Positions 51,319 to 60,122 of a DNA stretch of 64,000 nucleotides are shown piece after piece. Under the pieces are notes generated by a model that was not told where the DNA came from, searched no databases, and worked only from the letters and a program-made list of their open reading frames with translations. Where the stretch lies: positions 3,906,001 through 3,970,000 of the forward strand of contig NZ_CP033068.1 in assembly GCF_003668995.1 (NCBI RefSeq), read 5' to 3'. The translations under genes and the position numbers were made by a program. How positions within the stretch are numbered: the first letter of the stretch is position 1; each line of letters begins with the position of its first letter. The stretch is from Flavobacterium sp. 140616W15. GTDB taxonomy: Bacteria > Bacteroidota > Bacteroidia > Flavobacteriales > Flavobacteriaceae.

Positions 51319-53379
51319 ATGAAAAAACAAATTAATAAGCATTTATTGTTTGCTATTCCTGCAGTGTTAGGATTTTCAATGTCTCAAGCGCAAAATGTGG
51401 CGCCCAAAGCATCAGGTATTGATGTTTCTTTAATGGACAAAAGTGTTAAGCCAAGTCAAGATTTCTTTCGTTATGTAAACGGAACTTGGTTAGATAAAAC
51501 AGAAATTCCAAGTGATAGAAATGCATGGGGAAGCTTTAATGAACTACGTCAGAAGACAGATGACGATGCTTTGGCTATTTTAAAGGAAGCTTCAAAAAGT
51601 CAAAAGTACAAATCAAGTACAGAGCAAGGAAAAGCAATTGCGCTTTTTAATACAATCTTAGATACTATTGGAAGAAATAAGCAGGGAATTAAACCACTAA
51701 AACCTTATTTGACTAAAATAGACGCTATCAAAAATGTAGCAGATTTACAGAATTTCTTAATAGAAATGGAACCTTTAGGAGGGGCAGGTTTTTTTGGAAT
51801 TTATGTTAGTGCAGACAAAAAGAACAGTAAAATAAATACTGTTAGTTTAAGTGTTGGCAGATTAGGTTTGTCTGACAAAGATTATTATATATCTGAAGAT
51901 AAGGACTCTAAAGAGAAGCGTGCTAAGTATGAGCTTCATATTGCAAGAATGTTGCAGTTTATAGGTGAGTCTCCACAAAAGGCTAAAGAGAGTGCTGCAC
52001 AAATTTTAGTTTTAGAGACTGCTATGTCGGCTCCAAGATTAGACCGTGTTGAGCGTAGAGATGGAAGATTACAATATAATCCAACTGCAGTTGCGGATCT
52101 TAAAAAGATGACCCCAGCTATCCAATGGGATAAATATCTTGCAGGTATTGGAATGGCAAAAGCAGATACGATTATTGTAACACAACCTCGTTACATGAAA
52201 GCGTTACAAACAATTTTTACCGAAAACAAAGTTGCTGCTTGGAAAGAATACTTAAAATGGTGTGCTTTAAATAGAGTAACTTCCCAGTTAACTACAGAAA
52301 TAGAAGATGCTAGTTTTGATTTCTACGGAAAAACATTAACAGGAGCAATGAAACAACGCCCAAGTGAAGAAAGAGCACTTCAGGTGATAAACCAAGTTGT
52401 CGGAGAATCTTTAGGGAAATTGTATGTTGAAAAAATGTTTCCTGCTGAAGCAAAAGTAAAAGCGGAGAAAATGATTCAGAATATAGTTTTGGCATACCAA
52501 AATCGTATTACTAATTTGCCTTGGATGTCAGCAGCAACTAAAACAAAAGCAATTGAAAAACTTAATAAAATTGCAATAAAGATTGGTTACCCTGACAAAT
52601 GGAAAGATTATAGTGCCTTAGTTATTAAAGATGTAAAAGAGGGAGGAAGTTATTTTGACAATAGCCTTAACCTAGCTAAATGGAGCTATAATGATAACAT
52701 TTCTAAATACAAACAGCCAGTTGATAAAACGGTATGGGGAATGTCACCACAAACAGTAAATGCATATTACAACCCATCCTATAACGAGATCGTATTCCCA
52801 GCGGCTATTTTGCAACCTCCTTTCTACAATTATCAAGCTGATGAAGCAGTAAATTACGGTGGAATCGGTGCTGTAATTGGACATGAAATTTCTCATGGTT
52901 TTGATGATTCAGGAGCACGTTACAACGCAGATGGAAACCTAGTTGATTGGTGGACTGCAGATGATTTAAAGCAATTTACTGCTTTAGGAACAGCACTAGC
53001 AAATCAATATAGCGCATTAGAGCCTTTACCAGGAATTCATGTAGATGGAAAGTTTACATTAGGAGAAAACATTGGTGATTTAGGTGGTATAAATGCTGCA
53101 TACGACGGATTACAATTGTATTTAAAAGCGAATGGAAATCCAGGATTAATAGATGGATTTACTCCTGAGCAACGTTTCTTTATATCATGGGCAACAGTTT
53201 GGAGAACCAAAAGCCGTGATGAAGCAATAAAAAGTCAGGTTAAAACAGATCCACACTCTCCAGGAATGTACCGTGCTTATGTACCGTTACAAAATGTAGA
53301 TGCTTTTTATGAAGCATTCTCTATAAAACCAGGAGATGGCATGTACATCGAACCATCAAAGCGAGTTAAAATTTGGTAA
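51319..53379 (+). CDS. M13 (neprilysin-like) metallopeptidase, paralog 1
   Basis: A 686-residue exported zinc peptidase starting at ATG 51319 with signal peptide MKKQINKHLLFAIPAVLGF...SQAQ. The zinc site is GHEISHGFDD (H522, E523, H526) with third ligand E583 in ENIGDLGG. The C-terminus ends RVKIW. M13 enzymes cut short peptides. The protein is soluble or periplasmic, with no membrane anchor. A second copy of the same length is at 54652-56712, with an inverted EamA gene between them. Confidence 0.93.
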   Translation: MKKQINKHLLFAIPAVLGFSMSQAQNVAPKASGIDVSLMDKSVKPSQDFFRYVNGTWLDKTEIPSDRNAWGSFNELRQKTDDDALAILKEASKSQKYKSSTEQGKAIALFNTILDTIGRNKQGIKPLKPYLTKIDAIKNVADLQNFLIEMEPLGGAGFFGIYVSADKKNSKINTVSLSVGRLGLSDKDYYISEDKDSKEKRAKYELHIARMLQFIGESPQKAKESAAQILVLETAMSAPRLDRVERRDGRLQYNPTAVADLKKMTPAIQWDKYLAGIGMAKADTIIVTQPRYMKALQTIFTENKVAAWKEYLKWCALNRVTSQLTTEIEDASFDFYGKTLTGAMKQRPSEERALQVINQVVGESLGKLYVEKMFPAEAKVKAEKMIQNIVLAYQNRITNLPWMSAATKTKAIEKLNKIAIKIGYPDKWKDYSALVIKDVKEGGSYFDNSLNLAKWSYNDNISKYKQPVDKTVWGMSPQTVNAYYNPSYNEIVFPAAILQPPFYNYQADEAVNYGGIGAVIGHEISHGFDDSGARYNADGNLVDWWTADDLKQFTALGTALANQYSALEPLPGIHVDGKFTLGENIGDLGGINAAYDGLQLYLKANGNPGLIDGFTPEQRFFISWATVWRTKSRDEAIKSQVKTDPHSPGMYRAYVPLQNVDAFYEAFSIKPGDGMYIEPSKRVKIW
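53167..53225 (+). repeat. 59-bp stretch identical to 56500-56558
   Basis: Within the two M13 paralogs, bases 53167-53225 and 56500-56558 match at every position by eye, including synonymous sites, while the flanking codons differ. The run starts GAGCAACGTTTC and ends TGATGAAGC. A 50-bp identical run lies just upstream (53101-53150 in this copy). Confidence 0.75.
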
Positions 53380-53388
53380 AATAATATA

Positions 53389-53426
53389 CAAAAAACGGCT
53401 GTCTTATTAAAGACAGCCGTTTTTTA
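53389..53426. terminator. Terminator of M13 paralog 1
   Basis: A-run, ACGGCTGTCTT, loop, AAGACAGCCGT, T-run; 9 bp after the stop. Symmetric enough to serve the convergent EamA gene as well. Confidence 0.92.
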
Positions 53427-53473
53427 TTTAAGTATTATGCGTTTTGCCTAAAATCTATTTTTCATAAATGCCA

Positions 53474-53525
53474 ATATCTAAGAAGTCTAAAAGTCTAAGC
53501 CAGTCTAAATAATCTAAGAAGTCTA
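53474..53525. repeat. TCTAAGAAGTCTA word repeat
   Basis: ATCTAAGAAGTCTA occurs at 53476-53489 and 53512-53525 with further TCTAA phrases between. The second copy contains the EamA stop codon (53523-53525), so the gene now ends within the repeat. The same 14-mer is found at 19153-19166. Confidence 0.7.
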
Positions 53526-54446
53526 TTTCTTTATCTTCCGAATGGAAGAATTTACGAGATACAAACCAATTAAAGTTACTAAAACACCAATTACAATGGC
53601 AAGGGTAAGTGTTTCGTTAAAAAGAATGAAGCCCAATAATATTGCAACAATTGGATTGATATAAGCATAAATGCTACTAACTTCTTTTGGTAAATGTTGT
53701 AGCGTATATATAAAAGCAATAAAAGTTAAAACAGATCCAATAATAACCAAATAAGCAATTGACCACCAAGACGAAGCTGGGATTTTATCCAAAGCCATAT
53801 TCGTTCCAGTTACTTCGGTTACACCAAAAAGAATAAAACTCGAAATAAGCATTTGTAATCCTAAACTAAAATAAGGATTAAAGCTGGATGCTTTTTTCAT
53901 GGTATGCAAAATTCCAAATGCCCAAGTTATAGTTGAAGCTACTGATAAAAAGATTCCGAATTGAAATTCAGGATTAATAAAATCGGCAAGATGGTCGATA
54001 AAAATAATGCAAACCCCGGCGAAACATATTAAAATTCCAGCCACAGCTAGTTTAGCAATTCGTTCTCCTTTAAAAAAGCAAATAACAACAATCCATATTG
54101 GGAAAATTGCGCCAATAATTGCACCCAAACCACTACTGATATATTTTACACCCCAAGTACTTAACCCGTTACTACAAACAAAATTTAAGATACTCAAAAC
54201 TAAAATTGTTTGCCATTGTTTCCCTTTAGGCCAAGGTTCTTTTTTGAGTATAAAGTAACCAACATATAAAATTCCACCAATAAATTGTCTGATAGTTGCC
54301 AGTTGTAAAGCTGGCATATGCTTAACACCTTCTTTTGATGCTAGCCATGTTGTTCCCCAAAAAAAACTCACCCAACACAAAGCGAGAATCGGTAAACCAA
54401 TTGATTCAACTTTATTAGAAAAGGCCTGCTGGATTTTAGCTCTCAC
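53523..54446 (-). CDS. EamA/DMT-family transporter
   Basis: A 307-residue drug/metabolite exporter with ten predicted membrane helices and the two EamA halves, the first beginning PILALCWVSFFWGTTWLASKEG and the second around FLSVASTITWAFGILHTMKK. The substrate is not predictable. The start is GTG (54444-54446), with no nearby ATG that keeps the first helix. The basic end (NSSIRKIKK) precedes a stop lying within a repeat. It lies inverted between the two M13 peptidase genes. Confidence 0.88.
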   Translation of the reverse strand: MRAKIQQAFSNKVESIGLPILALCWVSFFWGTTWLASKEGVKHMPALQLATIRQFIGGILYVGYFILKKEPWPKGKQWQTILVLSILNFVCSNGLSTWGVKYISSGLGAIIGAIFPIWIVVICFFKGERIAKLAVAGILICFAGVCIIFIDHLADFINPEFQFGIFLSVASTITWAFGILHTMKKASSFNPYFSLGLQMLISSFILFGVTEVTGTNMALDKIPASSWWSIAYLVIIGSVLTFIAFIYTLQHLPKEVSSIYAYINPIVAILLGFILFNETLTLAIVIGVLVTLIGLYLVNSSIRKIKK

Positions 54447-54618
54447 GTACTGATGATTTTATGATGTAAATATTCAGAAATTAATTTGAATTACTATCAT
54501 GAAATTACTTTACTTATAAGTTTTATTCTAAATCTGTAACATTTTTTTTAAATTTAGACCAATCTAGTTGCAAGCTTAAATCTAACAAAAAACAACATTT
54601 TATTCAAAATAATAACAA

Positions 54619-54626
54619 TAAGTTTG
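54619..54626 (+). promoter_or_regulatory. -7 element of the second M13 peptidase gene
   Basis: TAAGTTTG, 25 bp before the ATG at 54652. It is embedded in sequence resembling the first paralog's promoter (TTTTATTCAAAA upstream, GTTTGTGAA at the box), so the promoter was duplicated with the gene. The -33 TTG of copy 1 is not kept. Confidence 0.5.
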
Positions 54627-54651
54627 TGAAACTATAAAACCTTATTTAAAA

Positions 54652-56712
54652 ATGAAAAAACACAATAGTAAGAATTTGCTATTTGCAATTCCTGCAATGT
54701 TAGGATTTGCAATGTGTCAGGCACAAAGTCAGACACCTTCAGTATCAGGTATTGACATCTCTTTAATGGATAAGAATGTTAAGCCAAGTGAAGATTTTTT
54801 CCGTTATGTAAATGGAACTTGGTTGGCCAAAACGGAGATTCCTAGCGATAGGACAACTTGGGGAAGTTTTAATGAGTTGCTGAAGAAGACAGATGCAAAT
54901 TCATTGGCTATTTTAAAAGAAGCATCGAAAAATCCAAAATATAAATCAAATACAGATCAAGGAAAAGCGATCAGTCTTTTTAACACAATACTAGATACGG
55001 TTGGAAGAAACAAACAAGGAATTGCGCCTTTAAAACCATATCTTAAAAAAATCGATGCAATAAAAAATGTTGCTGATTTAGAGAAGTTCTTAACTGAAAT
55101 AGAACCTATTGGCGGAATTGGTTTTTTTGGAGTTTATGTAAGTGCTGATGATAAAAACAGTACTAAAAATTCAGTTAGTCTTGGTTTAGGTGGATTAGGC
55201 TTACCAGACAAAGACTACTACACAGCTGAGGATAAAGACTCAAAAGAAAAACGTGAAAAATATGTACTTCATGTAGCTAGAATGTTGCAATATGTGGGAG
55301 AAACTCCTGCGGTTGCTAAACAAAATGCTGAAAAAATATTAGCATTAGAAATCGAAATGTCTAAACCAAGATTAGATAGAGTAGAACGCAGAGATAGCAG
55401 ATTACAATACAATCCGACTTCAATTGCTGATTTGCAAAAAATGACACCAACCATTAACTGGAAAAATTACCTTTCAGGAATCGGAATGGCTAAAGTAGAT
55501 ACAGTTATCGTATTACAACCAAGATACATGAAAGCTTTAGAAACTATTTTTAAAGAAAATAATGTTGGTGCTTGGAAGGAATATATGAAATGGTACTTGT
55601 TGAGAGCAACAGCATCACAATTATCTACAGAAATTGAAGTAGCAAATTTTGATTTTTACGGAAAAACTTTAACAGGAGCAATTAAGCAACGTCCACGTGA
55701 AGAAAGAGCGCTTCAGGTAGTAAACCAAACTATCGGAGAAGCATTAGGAAAATTATATGTAGAGAAATTATTTCCAGCTGAAGCGAAAGTAAAAGCTCAG
55801 AAAATGATCCAAAATGTAATTTTAGCATACCAAAACAGAATAAACAATCTAACTTGGATGTCTGCTGAAACTAAAGTTAAAGCAATCGAGAAGTTAAATA
55901 AGATTACAATTAAAATTGGTTATCCAGACAAATGGATAGATTATTCGGCTTTACAAGTTAAAAGTCTGCCAGAAGGAGGAAGCTATTTTGATAACATGAG
56001 AAGTTATTCTAAATGGAGTTTTGAAAAAGGACTTTCAGATTTGAATAAACCAGTAGATAAAACAGAATGGGGAATGTCACCACAAACTGTAAATGCATAT
56101 TACAATCCATCGTATAACGAAATTGTATTTCCAGCGGCAATATTGCAACCCCCATTTTATAATTATGAAGCAGATGAAGCTGTAAATTATGGTGGAATCG
56201 GAGCAGTAATCGGACATGAGATTTCTCATGGATTTGATGATTCAGGGGCGCGTTACAATGCAGAAGGAAATCTTGTTGATTGGTGGACTGAAAATGATTT
56301 GAAAGAATTTACAAAATTAGGAGACGCACTTGCGAATCAATATAGCGCATTAGAGCCACTTCCAGGAATTCATGTAGATGGTAAGTTTACATTGGGAGAA
56401 AACATAGGTGATTTAGGTGGAGTAAATGCTGCTTACGACGGATTACAATTGTATTTAAAAGCGAATGGAAATCCAGGATTAATTGATGGATATACTCCAG
56501 AGCAACGTTTCTTTATATCATGGGCAACAGTTTGGAGAACCAAAAGCCGTGATGAAGCTTTGAAAAATCAAGTAAAAACAGATCCACACTCTCCAGGAAT
56601 GTATCGTGCATATGTGCCAATCCAAAACATGGACACGTTTTACGAAGCTTTTTCTATTAAAAAAGGAGATAAAATGTATCTAGAACCAGAGAAAAGAGTA
56701 AAAATCTGGTAA
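54652..56712 (+). CDS. M13 (neprilysin-like) metallopeptidase, paralog 2
   Basis: A 686-residue paralog of 51319-53379, identical in length and with the same active-site numbering: GHEISHGFDD (H522, E523, H526) and ENIGDLGG (E583). The signal peptide ends in QAQ. The two proteins are highly alike across the catalytic half and differ more in the N-terminal half, for example LNRV-type versus LLRATASQL near residue 325. The C-terminus RVKIW is shared. It is followed by its own terminator. Confidence 0.93.
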   Translation: MKKHNSKNLLFAIPAMLGFAMCQAQSQTPSVSGIDISLMDKNVKPSEDFFRYVNGTWLAKTEIPSDRTTWGSFNELLKKTDANSLAILKEASKNPKYKSNTDQGKAISLFNTILDTVGRNKQGIAPLKPYLKKIDAIKNVADLEKFLTEIEPIGGIGFFGVYVSADDKNSTKNSVSLGLGGLGLPDKDYYTAEDKDSKEKREKYVLHVARMLQYVGETPAVAKQNAEKILALEIEMSKPRLDRVERRDSRLQYNPTSIADLQKMTPTINWKNYLSGIGMAKVDTVIVLQPRYMKALETIFKENNVGAWKEYMKWYLLRATASQLSTEIEVANFDFYGKTLTGAIKQRPREERALQVVNQTIGEALGKLYVEKLFPAEAKVKAQKMIQNVILAYQNRINNLTWMSAETKVKAIEKLNKITIKIGYPDKWIDYSALQVKSLPEGGSYFDNMRSYSKWSFEKGLSDLNKPVDKTEWGMSPQTVNAYYNPSYNEIVFPAAILQPPFYNYEADEAVNYGGIGAVIGHEISHGFDDSGARYNAEGNLVDWWTENDLKEFTKLGDALANQYSALEPLPGIHVDGKFTLGENIGDLGGVNAAYDGLQLYLKANGNPGLIDGYTPEQRFFISWATVWRTKSRDEALKNQVKTDPHSPGMYRAYVPIQNMDTFYEAFSIKKGDKMYLEPEKRVKIW

Positions 56713-56730
56713 TATCATATTTACACAAGA

Positions 56731-56768
56731 AAATAGGTTGTTTCATTAGTGAACAGCCTATTTTTTTT
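56731..56768 (+). terminator. Terminator of M13 paralog 2
   Basis: AATAGGTTGTTTC, short loop, GAACAGCCTATT, T8. The stem has one G-T pair and a bulge; 19 bp after the stop. Confidence 0.82.
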
Positions 56769-56853
56769 ACCCAAAACTGAGTCTGTCCTTTGACTCTGCT
56801 CAGGATAACACTTCTGATTGCTGCAACTTGTAACTGTGGCTAAAAACGGAATA

Positions 56854-57513
56854 CTACTTCACCCCTTCCCACTCTGCGTAAAATTGTGAAAGGAATGTTT
56901 CCATAAATCGATGTCTTTCGGCTGCGATTTGTTTTCCGGTTTCTGTATTCATTTTATCTTTCAGCAACAACAATTTCTCATAGAAGTGATTAATTGTCGG
57001 TGCATTATTCTTTTTATATTCTTCTTTTGTCATATTGGTAATCGGGGCAATACTAGGATCATAAATAGTTCTATCTTTATATCCTCCATAATGAAATGCT
57101 CTTGCTACTCCAATAGCACCAATAGCATCCAAGCGATCTGCATCTTGCACAATATCTAATTCTGTAGAAGTAAATTTTTTCTCAAAATTACCTCCTTTAT
57201 ACGATATGTTTTCGATGATCTTTACGACATGTGCTATAATATCTTCTGAGACATGTTCTGATTCCAGAAACAAACGTGCTGTTTTGGGTCCGATAGTCTC
57301 ATCTCCGTTATGAAACTTACTATCGGCAATATCATGCAACAAAGCCCCTAATTTTACCACTGTGCTATCACAAGGAGTGTTTTTAGCAATTAAAAGTGCA
57401 TTTTTATATACTCGTTCAATATGAAACCAATCATGCCCTCCTTCGGCATCATTTAGCTTATCTTTTACAAAAATGATTGTTTTGTTTATTAAGTCAGAAT
57501 TATTCATATTCAT
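56854..57513 (-). CDS. HD-domain phosphohydrolase
   Basis: A 219-residue metal-dependent phosphohydrolase of the YedJ-like group. The HD ligands are seen in GGHDWFHIERVYKNA, LGALLHDIADSKFH (the HD pair) and VQDADRLDAIGAIGVARAF, where the final aspartate completes the site. The substrate is unknown, probably a nucleotide. The gene is monocistronic, flanked on its 3' side by a copy of the dispersed CTTTGACTCTGCTCAG motif at 56788-56803. Confidence 0.88.
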   Translation of the reverse strand: MNMNNSDLINKTIIFVKDKLNDAEGGHDWFHIERVYKNALLIAKNTPCDSTVVKLGALLHDIADSKFHNGDETIGPKTARLFLESEHVSEDIIAHVVKIIENISYKGGNFEKKFTSTELDIVQDADRLDAIGAIGVARAFHYGGYKDRTIYDPSIAPITNMTKEEYKKNNAPTINHFYEKLLLLKDKMNTETGKQIAAERHRFMETFLSQFYAEWEGVK

Positions 57514-57615
57514 GTATTTAATTAATGCTTCTTTACAAAACTAAAAAAAGCAAACAGATTTTATTGATTAAGTGGATTTAAATAGGGTAGATTTAGCTCT
57601 AAATCCTCATTTTAA

Positions 57616-57664
57616 ATAAAAAATGTTGATTGTCAAAGTCTTGAAAACCTTAACAATCAACATT
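57616..57664 (-). terminator. Terminator of the plsC-desaturase transcript
   Basis: On the minus strand AATGTTGATTGT, 19-base loop, ACAATCAACATT then T6: perfect 12-bp stem, 76 bp after the desaturase stop. Confidence 0.78.
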
Positions 57665-57739
57665 AACTATTTATATTTTTTCAAAGTTCAGTTTCAAAGT
57701 CAAAATTCAATTTTAAATCTAAACTCAGAAATCTTAAAT

Positions 57740-58732
57740 TTAAAGTCTTGCTGGTTCAACCCATTTAAAGATATGTGATTCTTGAGGAATAACTAATCTT
57801 TCAGAAATCTTAGCCATTCTTCCTGGTAACTTCATTAAATAATCACGGGCTTTTTCAGCTTCATCTGTAAGTCCACCGATTTTATCAATTTCCCATTTAT
57901 CAATTAACTTTTGCATGATATCAACATAATCACTAGCTGTGTAAACACCTATACGTTGTGCTGAGTCAGAGAATTGCTCAAAAGCAGAACTTATTTTTTG
58001 TCCAGATTCTCTCAAGAAGTGTGCAGGCATAACGATTTTTGCTTTCATCATATATTGAAAAGCAAGCATCATTTCGCTTGGATCTACTTGAAAAATACGG
58101 TTAACAAATTCGCTATATGCATGATGATGACGCATTTCGTCACCAGCAATCATTTTACACATTTTAGACAATTTGTTATCACCATATTTCTTAGCCATTT
58201 GTGCCACTCTGTTATGCGAAACATAAGTTGCAAGCTCCTGGAAACTAGTATAAACAAAGTTCTTGTATGGATCTGTTCCTGTTCCGATATCAAAACCATC
58301 GTTGATTAAATGCTGGGTAGTCATTTCTATTTCGCGCATGTTTACACGACCAGACAAATACAAATATTTGTTTAGTAAATCACCATGGCGGTTTTCTTCA
58401 CCCGTCCATTGTCTGATCCATTTAGACCAACCGTTTCCACCATTTTCAACTTGATTGATGCCTTCTACATCCATTAACCAAGATTCATAAGTAGGCAAAG
58501 CCTCTTCAGTAATAGTATCACCAACTAAAGTTACCCAAAAATCGTATGGTAAATCCTTAGCTATTTCGCGTAGTTCTTTTACTTCTTCAAAAAAAGTATC
58601 TTTTTCAGAATTAGGTAAAAAATCTGACGGTTGCCAAATCTTTTCAACAGGTATTAAATACTGTTCAACGAAGCTGTCTACGTTTTTCTCTAAAAACTGC
58701 ATTACTTCTAATCGAATGTTCTTTATAGACAT
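57740..58732 (-). CDS. Acyl-[acyl-carrier-protein] desaturase
   Basis: A 330-residue soluble ferritin-like diiron desaturase (plant stearoyl-ACP type), which introduces a double bond into acyl-ACP to make unsaturated membrane lipids. The iron ligands are in TGEENRHGDLLNKYLYLSGR (E113, H116) and AGDEMRHHHAYSEF, with the earlier glutamate in the helix around TEEALPTYESW. It needs ferredoxin as an electron donor. It starts 10 bp after plsC, so the two membrane-lipid genes are one unit. Confidence 0.92.
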   Translation of the reverse strand: MSIKNIRLEVMQFLEKNVDSFVEQYLIPVEKIWQPSDFLPNSEKDTFFEEVKELREIAKDLPYDFWVTLVGDTITEEALPTYESWLMDVEGINQVENGGNGWSKWIRQWTGEENRHGDLLNKYLYLSGRVNMREIEMTTQHLINDGFDIGTGTDPYKNFVYTSFQELATYVSHNRVAQMAKKYGDNKLSKMCKMIAGDEMRHHHAYSEFVNRIFQVDPSEMMLAFQYMMKAKIVMPAHFLRESGQKISSAFEQFSDSAQRIGVYTASDYVDIMQKLIDKWEIDKIGGLTDEAEKARDYLMKLPGRMAKISERLVIPQESHIFKWVEPARL

Positions 58733-58742
58733 TTTATATAAT

Positions 58743-59477
58743 TTAAATTTTAACTCCTTCTACTACAGCCTTTTCCGACTTTTCCATTATCGTTGCAAAA
58801 TCATAATCTTTCACTGCTAACGGTTTATGAATGGTAAAGGTAAGATGATTTCCTAAACCCACGGGAAAAAAGCCAAATTTTACCATTTTCCATGAGTTAT
58901 TAATACTAACTGGTACAACATATGCTGATGGTGCATATTTGCATAATATTTTCAAACCGCTTTGTGCAAATTCCTTCGGTTTACCAGTTTTACTTCGAGT
59001 ACCTTCAGGAAAAATTACAGCAGAACGATTGTATTTTTCTATATATTCAGACAATCCTTTAATTGCTGGAATGGCTTGTTTAGGATCTTTTCTGTCAATT
59101 AGGACAGAACCCCCATGACGTAAATTATAAGACACACTTGGTATCCCTGAACCTAACTCCTTCTTACTTACAAATTTACAATGAAAACGGCGTAAATACC
59201 AAATCATTGCTACAATATCGTACATGCTTTGGTGATTTGAAACAAAAATAATAGGAACCCCCTCAGGAATCAGTTCTCTATTCTCAAATTTATAGGTTGT
59301 CCCAATGAGATTGGTGCATTTTACCAAAAAGAAATTAAGGTAATCAACACTTTTTTTATGCGCCTGGTAGCCAAAAACATTAAGACAAACCCATTGAATT
59401 GGATGGAAAATTGCTAGACAAAATCCAAAACACAAATAATAAACAACGGATATAGGGTACGAAATTAGTTTTTGCAT
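58743..59477 (-). CDS. plsC: 1-acyl-sn-glycerol-3-phosphate acyltransferase
   Basis: A 244-residue membrane-associated acyltransferase that makes phosphatidate from lysophosphatidate. The start is ATG 59477; the frame is open to 59582 but passes through the promoter of the divergent rnpA. The catalytic motif is SNHQSMYD (H82, D87) and the substrate-binding motif FPEGTRSKTG. One N-terminal hydrophobic helix anchors it. It is the first gene of the plsC-desaturase unit and diverges from rnpA. Confidence 0.92.
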   Translation of the reverse strand: MQKLISYPISVVYYLCFGFCLAIFHPIQWVCLNVFGYQAHKKSVDYLNFFLVKCTNLIGTTYKFENRELIPEGVPIIFVSNHQSMYDIVAMIWYLRRFHCKFVSKKELGSGIPSVSYNLRHGGSVLIDRKDPKQAIPAIKGLSEYIEKYNRSAVIFPEGTRSKTGKPKEFAQSGLKILCKYAPSAYVVPVSINNSWKMVKFGFFPVGLGNHLTFTIHKPLAVKDYDFATIMEKSEKAVVEGVKI

Positions 59478-59494
59478 GCTTAAAAAATTAGGTG

Positions 59495-59502
59495 CAAAAG
59501 TA
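59495..59502 (-). promoter_or_regulatory. Candidate -7 element for plsC
   Basis: Minus-strand TACTTTTG, 17 bp before the plsC ATG, matching TAnnTTTG. A TTTG lies about 30 bp further out, longer than usual. Confidence 0.42.
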
Positions 59503-59561
59503 ATAAATATATTTTTAGCGCTAATTAAATCGCAAATAATAATAGGTTTGTTGTTAAATTG

Positions 59562-59569
59562 TACCTTTG
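59562..59569 (+). promoter_or_regulatory. Candidate -7 element for rnpA
   Basis: TACCTTTG matches TAnnTTTG, 33 bp before the rnpA ATG at 59603. It excludes the TTG at 59567 as a start. A TTTG sits only 11 bp upstream, so the -33 element is uncertain. Confidence 0.48.
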
Positions 59570-59602
59570 TTACATAATTCACAGTTTTTTCAAAATCAAA
59601 AA

Positions 59603-60025
59603 ATGAGCTTTACTTACCCAAAAAAAGAACGCCTAAAAAGCAAAACAACAATTGGACTACTCTTTTCTGAAGGGAAATCAGTTTCTAAATATCCGTTGCG
59701 CTTAGTTTATTACTCAGGTGATATAAAGCAAGATGAGAAAATAAAAATGGGTGTTTCGACATCTAAAAAATATTTCAAGAAAGCGGTTGACCGCAATTAC
59801 TTCAAACGTGTTTTACGTGAAACTTACCGATTAAACAAACATATTTTACTTGACAATTTAGACAAGCCCTATTCGTTTATGCTTTTTTATCAAACAAAAG
59901 ACAGGCTGTCTTATGACGAAATCAACACCAAAACGATTCAATTGTTTGAAAAATTTTTACTTCAAGTAAACCCAAAACCTGAAACTGAAGCTAAAACAGA
60001 TTTACAAAACGATACTATTCAATAG
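59603..60025 (+). CDS. rnpA: Ribonuclease P protein component
   Basis: A 140-residue basic protein that binds RNase P RNA and helps process tRNA 5' ends. It starts at ATG 59603 (MSFTYPKKERLKSKTTIGLLF). The RNR signature is KKAVDRNYFKRVLRETYRL. A poorly conserved acidic/Gln tail extends past the core domain. It is not next to rpmH or dnaA as in many bacteria. Here it precedes a CtpA-type protease after 97 bp, an arrangement I associate with Flavobacteriaceae. Confidence 0.93.
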   Translation: MSFTYPKKERLKSKTTIGLLFSEGKSVSKYPLRLVYYSGDIKQDEKIKMGVSTSKKYFKKAVDRNYFKRVLRETYRLNKHILLDNLDKPYSFMLFYQTKDRLSYDEINTKTIQLFEKFLLQVNPKPETEAKTDLQNDTIQ

Positions 60026-60122
60026 TTTTTGACTCCATAAATCGTGTTTCCTTACTGACCCGCATTAATGTTGCTGAATTATTCTTATTTTAGTACTCTG
60101 AAATTTAAGATAAATCACAAAC

